Below are positions 60,982-64,000 of a stretch of 64,000 nucleotides of DNA, piece by piece. The notes beneath the pieces were generated by a model. The model saw nothing but the letters and a program-made list of their open reading frames with translations. It made no database searches and was not told the origin of the DNA. Within the stretch, counting starts at the first letter, position 1, and each line of letters begins with the position of its first letter. The translations under genes were made by a program, and so were the position numbers. Origin of the DNA: Micromonospora sp. WMMD882 (GTDB lineage: Bacteria; Actinomycetota; Actinomycetes; Mycobacteriales; Micromonosporaceae); assembly GCF_027497255.1 (NCBI RefSeq), contig NZ_CP114903.1, forward strand, positions 2,232,001 to 2,296,000, in the 5' to 3' direction.

Positions 60982-61917
60982 ATGACCCGTGACGTCCGCG
61001 CCACCGCCACCGCGGTGGGCCCGGCCGGGGCGACGACCCCGGACTTCGTGATCGGCCGCGACGTCGGCGTCGTCGCCCGCTGGTTCCGGATCGCCTACGG
61101 CCTGATCGCGGCAGCCAGCCTCTGGTACCGCGTCGGCGACGCCCTCGACGCCTCCGGCCTGGCCATGATGGCCGTCTGGTTCGTGGCGGTGGCCGCCGCC
61201 TACACCGCGCTGGTCTGGTTCTTCGGCCGGGTCGAACGCTTCCGGGGCATCAGCCCCTGGATCCCGTCCGCCCTGCTCCAGCTCCCGATGATGCTCTACC
61301 CGATGGGGCTGGGCTCGGCCCCGCTGCACCAGGCGCTGGCCGTCTACACCACCACCGGCGTCCTGCTCTGCGGGATGATGCGCTACGGCGGGCTGGAGGT
61401 CGCCGCCCTGCCGATGCTGCTGCTGCGCCGCCGGTCCCGCCTCTACAGTCCGTTCAACACCATCGATATCGTCGAGCAGGCGTTCCGCCGGTCGCCGTCG
61501 CGGGGCGTCATGTGGGCGACCGCGCTCGCGTTGACCGTCTTCGTCGTCGTCGAGTACTGGTGGGTGGGGCTGACCCTCAGCGTCCCGCCGGCACGGAACC
61601 TGCTCGGCGAGGGCATCCGGCTGCCCGGCTTCTGGGCCCTGCTGCTGGTGGCGCCGGCGGTCTGGTTCGCCGTACTCGCCGCGCGGGACCGGGACCGGTG
61701 GCGTGACACGCCGCCGGGGCGACGCTGGCCGTGGCTGGCCGCGGCGACCCTGTTGCTGCTCGTCCCGCTGCTCGGCGCCCGGCAGGTGCCGGACGCGCTC
61801 TGGGCGATCATCATGTTCGTCGGCCTGATCGTCGGCCTGGTCACCCTGGTCCGTCTGCCGTTCCGGCGCGCCGCCGCCCGACCCCGCCCCGACCTGGACG
61901 TCGCCCCGTCCCACTGA
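60982..61917 (+). CDS. Polytopic membrane protein of unknown function
   Basis: 311 residues with about seven membrane helices, for example AMMAVWFVAVAAAYTALVWF, ATALALTVFVVVEYWWVGLTL, FWALLLVAPAVWFAVLAA and LWAIIMFVGLIVGLVTL. An amphipathic cytoplasmic loop contains RRRSRLYSPFNTIDIVEQAF. GAAAGG precedes the ATG. I cannot assign a family; the length and position beside the DUF1772 protein suggest a membrane partner or transporter for the acyltransferase/oxidase module. Confidence 0.8.
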   Translation: MTRDVRATATAVGPAGATTPDFVIGRDVGVVARWFRIAYGLIAAASLWYRVGDALDASGLAMMAVWFVAVAAAYTALVWFFGRVERFRGISPWIPSALLQLPMMLYPMGLGSAPLHQALAVYTTTGVLLCGMMRYGGLEVAALPMLLLRRRSRLYSPFNTIDIVEQAFRRSPSRGVMWATALALTVFVVVEYWWVGLTLSVPPARNLLGEGIRLPGFWALLLVAPAVWFAVLAARDRDRWRDTPPGRRWPWLAAATLLLLVPLLGARQVPDALWAIIMFVGLIVGLVTLVRLPFRRAAARPRPDLDVAPSH

Positions 61918-62216
61918 CCCGCTGCCCCCTGCCCCCCGCTTCCCCTTACCCCGATCCCCGCGCCCCGGCCGGCGCGCCCCGGCCGGCGCCCACGATCGTC
62001 TCCGTTTCCTGGAGAACGGTCGTTCCCCGACGAACAATCCACCGTTATCACCGAAACGAAACACCGACCGCCGCGCCGCCGACACCACTCGGGCGCGGCG
62101 GTCGCCGTGATGTGGGCCGGCACGCCCGTCGAACTCGAACGTGCGGCGCCCCCGCGCGGCGAGGTCGACTCCCCGCCCATCTCCTTCCCCACCCACCGGG
62201 CCACCACATCGGACTC

Positions 62217-62294
62217 GACGCTTTGCTCTGCCGCTACCGACGCGCCGGGCCACGGCAGGTGTGGGGCGCGTCGGCGGGTGCAGAGCAAAGCGTC
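62217..62294. repeat. Nested inverted repeat, 78 nt, in a gene-poor stretch
   Basis: Outer arms GACGCTTTGCTCTGC (62217-62231) and its exact complement (62280-62294), 15 bp. After symmetric 5-base internal loops come inner arms CCGACGCGCC (62237-62246) and GGCGCGTCGG (62265-62274), 10 bp, then CCAC/GTGG (62250-62253/62261-62264) and a 7-base loop. The outer arms are less GC-rich than their surroundings. The gap 61918-62651 (734 bp) holds no recognised gene; this element and the downstream terminator are its only clear content. Confidence 0.85.
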
Positions 62295-62586
62295 TGAGCT
62301 GATGGGTGGGCAGGGCGGGGGATGACGATCTCGCGTGGGGCGGCATGGGGAGCAACGCCGCCCGTCAGGAGACAGTGAGGGCAGAGCCCAGCACGGCGAG
62401 GCCGGTGCGGGCAGCCCCTGAAGGGGGTGGGGGCGTCCCGTACGGACCTGCCCGGAAGCAGCGGTTGAGGGGCGCCGGAGGCGGACACCCGAGACCCCGA
62501 CGACCGAACGCCGAGGCGGCCCGACGACCGAACGCCCGGACAGCCGGGTGGCCGACGAGACGGGTCGGCAGGGCAGGGCGGGACAG

Positions 62587-62626
62587 CACCCGCCGCGGCC
62601 GGCGGACTCGCCGGCCGCGGCGGGTG
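62587..62626 (-). terminator. Perfect 18-bp hairpin after the DHA2 exporter gene
   Basis: CACCCGCCGCGGCCGGCG (62587-62604), loop GACT, exact complement (62609-62626). It begins 25 bases beyond the minus-strand stop at 62652. Confidence 0.8.
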
Positions 62627-62651
62627 GCGGGTGTGTCGGGCGGGCGGCGGG

Positions 62652-64000
62652 TCAGCCGGACGCGCCGTCGACCCGGCGTGGCAGGACGAACACCAACGCC
62701 ACCACCAGCAGACAGAGCAGCACCTGCACGCCGAGCGTCCAGCTCATCGCGTCGACGAAGCGGCCCCGGCTGGCGGCGTCCTGGTCGGCGAGGAGCCCGA
62801 AGAACACCGTCCCGGTCACCGCGACGCCGAGCACCCCGCCGGTCTGCTTGCCGGTGGAGAAGATGCCGGCCGCCGAACCCGCGTCGACGTGCGGGATGCC
62901 GGCCAGCGTGACGTTCAGGATCGGCGCGCTGACCAGCCCCATCCCGATACCGACGACGAGGAGGCTCAACACGATCGGCAGTGAGCCGAGCCGGTCGCCC
63001 CGGGCGACCACGAGCGCGGTCAGGCCGGCCATGCCGAGGGTCATCAGGATCGCCCCGGCCACCAGGGCGGCACGTCCGGCGCTGCGGGCCAACGGGATCG
63101 CGACCATCGAGGCGAGGGCGGTGCCGATCGCCCACGGCGCGACCGTCCAGCCGGTGCGTTCGGCGGTGAAGTCGAGGCCGCTCTGCAGGAACACCACGAA
63201 GGTCAGGAAGAAGCCGGACATCAGCGCGGCGACGATGACGTTCGCCAGCACCCCGGCGGTGAACGTCCGCTGCCCGAACAGCCGCAACGCCACCAGTGGC
63301 GCCTCGCCGGCCCGCTCCTTGGCCCGTTCGAACCGGACCAGCAGCGCGAACGCGGGCCCGGCCGCGGCGAGGCACGCCCACGACCACCACGGCCAGCCGA
63401 GTTCCCGGCCGTACATGAGGGGGTGCAGGAGCAGCAGCAGCGCGGCGGCGGCGAGGAACACCCCGCCCAGGTCGAAGCCACGGCCCCGGTCGTCGCGGGA
63501 CTCGGGCAGCCAGGCGACCGCGCCGAGGAAGGCGACCACACCGATCGGCAGGTTGATCAGGAAGATGGTCCGCCAGCCCCAACCGAACAGGTCGGCGCTC
63601 ATCAGCACCCCGCCCAGCATCGGCCCGGAGACGGTCGCCACTCCGATGACCAGGCCGTAGACGGCGAGCAGTGGGGCGCGGCGGCGGGCCGGCACCAGCA
63701 CCTGGAACGTGGCGAGCACCTGTGGCGCCATGACCGCGGCGGCGACGCCCTGCGCCACCCGGGCGGCGACCAGTGTTCCCACGTCGGCGGCGACGCCGGC
63801 GAGCAGGGACGCGACGGTGAAGCCGGCGACCCCGAGCAGGAACGCCCGTCGTCGGCCGAAGGCGTCACCGATCCGGCCGCCGGTGACCAGCAGCAGGGCG
63901 AACGGCAGCGTGTAGCCGGCGAGGACCCACTGGATGGCGGCGTAGCTCGCGCCGAGGCCGTCCTGGATCGACGGCACCGCCATGTTGACGCCGGTGGTGT
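62652..64000 (-). CDS. DHA2-family MFS drug exporter, 5' end outside the window
   Basis: At least 449 residues; the frame is open to the window edge (TTGVNMAVPSIQ at the border), so only the first ~35-40 residues are missing. MAVPSIQDGLGASYAAIQWV is the helix 1 end and motif typical of 14-helix EmrB/QacA transporters; GGRIGDAFGRRRAF is motif A, and GWRTIFLINLPIGVV motif C-like. It probably exports a drug or secondary metabolite by proton antiport. With the acyltransferase and oxidase genes nearby it may serve as a self-resistance pump, but the 735-bp gap argues for a separate transcript. Confidence 0.9.
   Translation of the reverse strand, partial: TTGVNMAVPSIQDGLGASYAAIQWVLAGYTLPFALLLVTGGRIGDAFGRRRAFLLGVAGFTVASLLAGVAADVGTLVAARVAQGVAAAVMAPQVLATFQVLVPARRRAPLLAVYGLVIGVATVSGPMLGGVLMSADLFGWGWRTIFLINLPIGVVAFLGAVAWLPESRDDRGRGFDLGGVFLAAAALLLLLHPLMYGRELGWPWWSWACLAAAGPAFALLVRFERAKERAGEAPLVALRLFGQRTFTAGVLANVIVAALMSGFFLTFVVFLQSGLDFTAERTGWTVAPWAIGTALASMVAIPLARSAGRAALVAGAILMTLGMAGLTALVVARGDRLGSLPIVLSLLVVGIGMGLVSAPILNVTLAGIPHVDAGSAAGIFSTGKQTGGVLGVAVTGTVFFGLLADQDAASRGRFVDAMSWTLGVQVLLCLLVVALVFVLPRRVDGASG

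Noticed and set aside
62107..62325. 72-residue plus-strand frame in the 62-kb gap
   Set aside because: It runs through the nested inverted repeat, lacks a ribosome site and looks random.

Overview
The window is very GC-rich and densely coded, with strong GGAGG-type ribosome sites, many GTG starts and four-base stop/start overlaps. Its gene families (F420-dependent oxidoreductase, SpoIIE phosphatase, CebR-type cellulase operator, PadR/permease-prefix pair, polyprenol-phosphate-mannose synthase, DUF2795, DUF3072) point to a filamentous actinomycete, most probably a Micromonospora-like member of the Micromonosporaceae. All assignments are from reading the sequence; no database search was run. 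No rRNA, tRNA, CRISPR array, insertion sequence or prophage gene was seen.

Layout. 1-7.5 kb: a 5'-truncated beta-propeller-like protein, a GH3 beta-N-acetylhexosaminidase, a small membrane protein, an F420-dependent oxidoreductase, a RecQ helicase, a hypothetical protein and an AraC regulator. 7.7-16.3 kb (minus strand): eight overlapping genes that read as a complete D-glycero-D-manno-heptose route (GmhA, HldE, and a GmhB domain fused to a heptosyltransferase) with three further glycosyltransferases, an SDR and a trailing type IB topoisomerase. 16.4-22.7 kb: SRPBCC + SDR pair, polyprenol-phosphate-mannose synthase with a long repetitive tail, phytoene-desaturase-like flavoprotein, aldehyde dehydrogenase. 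22.7-34.5 kb: small stress and envelope genes (ChaB/Rho-N, YihY, DUF2795, SRPBCC, MscS-like channel, SpoIIE phosphatase, Na+/H+ antiporter) and a frameshifted MFS transporter. 34.4-40.8 kb: phosphoesterase, CebR-box-controlled GH6 cellulase, SDR + GH15 hydrolase, membrane stress protein, GNAT.

40.9-51.3 kb: a permease-prefix membrane protein facing a PadR regulator, then a group that looks like a small-molecule pathway: threonine-synthase-like PLP enzyme, maleate-isomerase-like enzyme, bilirubin-oxidase-like multicopper oxidase, SchA/CurD protein, an asparagine-synthetase homologue without its glutaminase cysteine, a CBS/cysteine-synthase-like enzyme and an M24 enzyme. 51.4-56 kb: a secreted subtilase divergent from an ECF sigma factor fused in one chain to a zinc-finger anti-sigma segment, a membrane helix and an extracellular domain. 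56-62 kb: a membrane-anchored multicopper oxidase and a discrete PKS-type acyltransferase, divergent from a DUF1772 protein and a polytopic membrane protein. 62-64 kb: a gene-poor stretch with a large nested inverted repeat, then a DHA2-family exporter running off the window end.

The best candidates for an undescribed system are the heptose glycan operon in an organism expected to lack LPS, the sigma/anti-sigma/membrane-sensor fusion with its divergent protease, and the asparagine-synthetase/PLP/M24 cluster.
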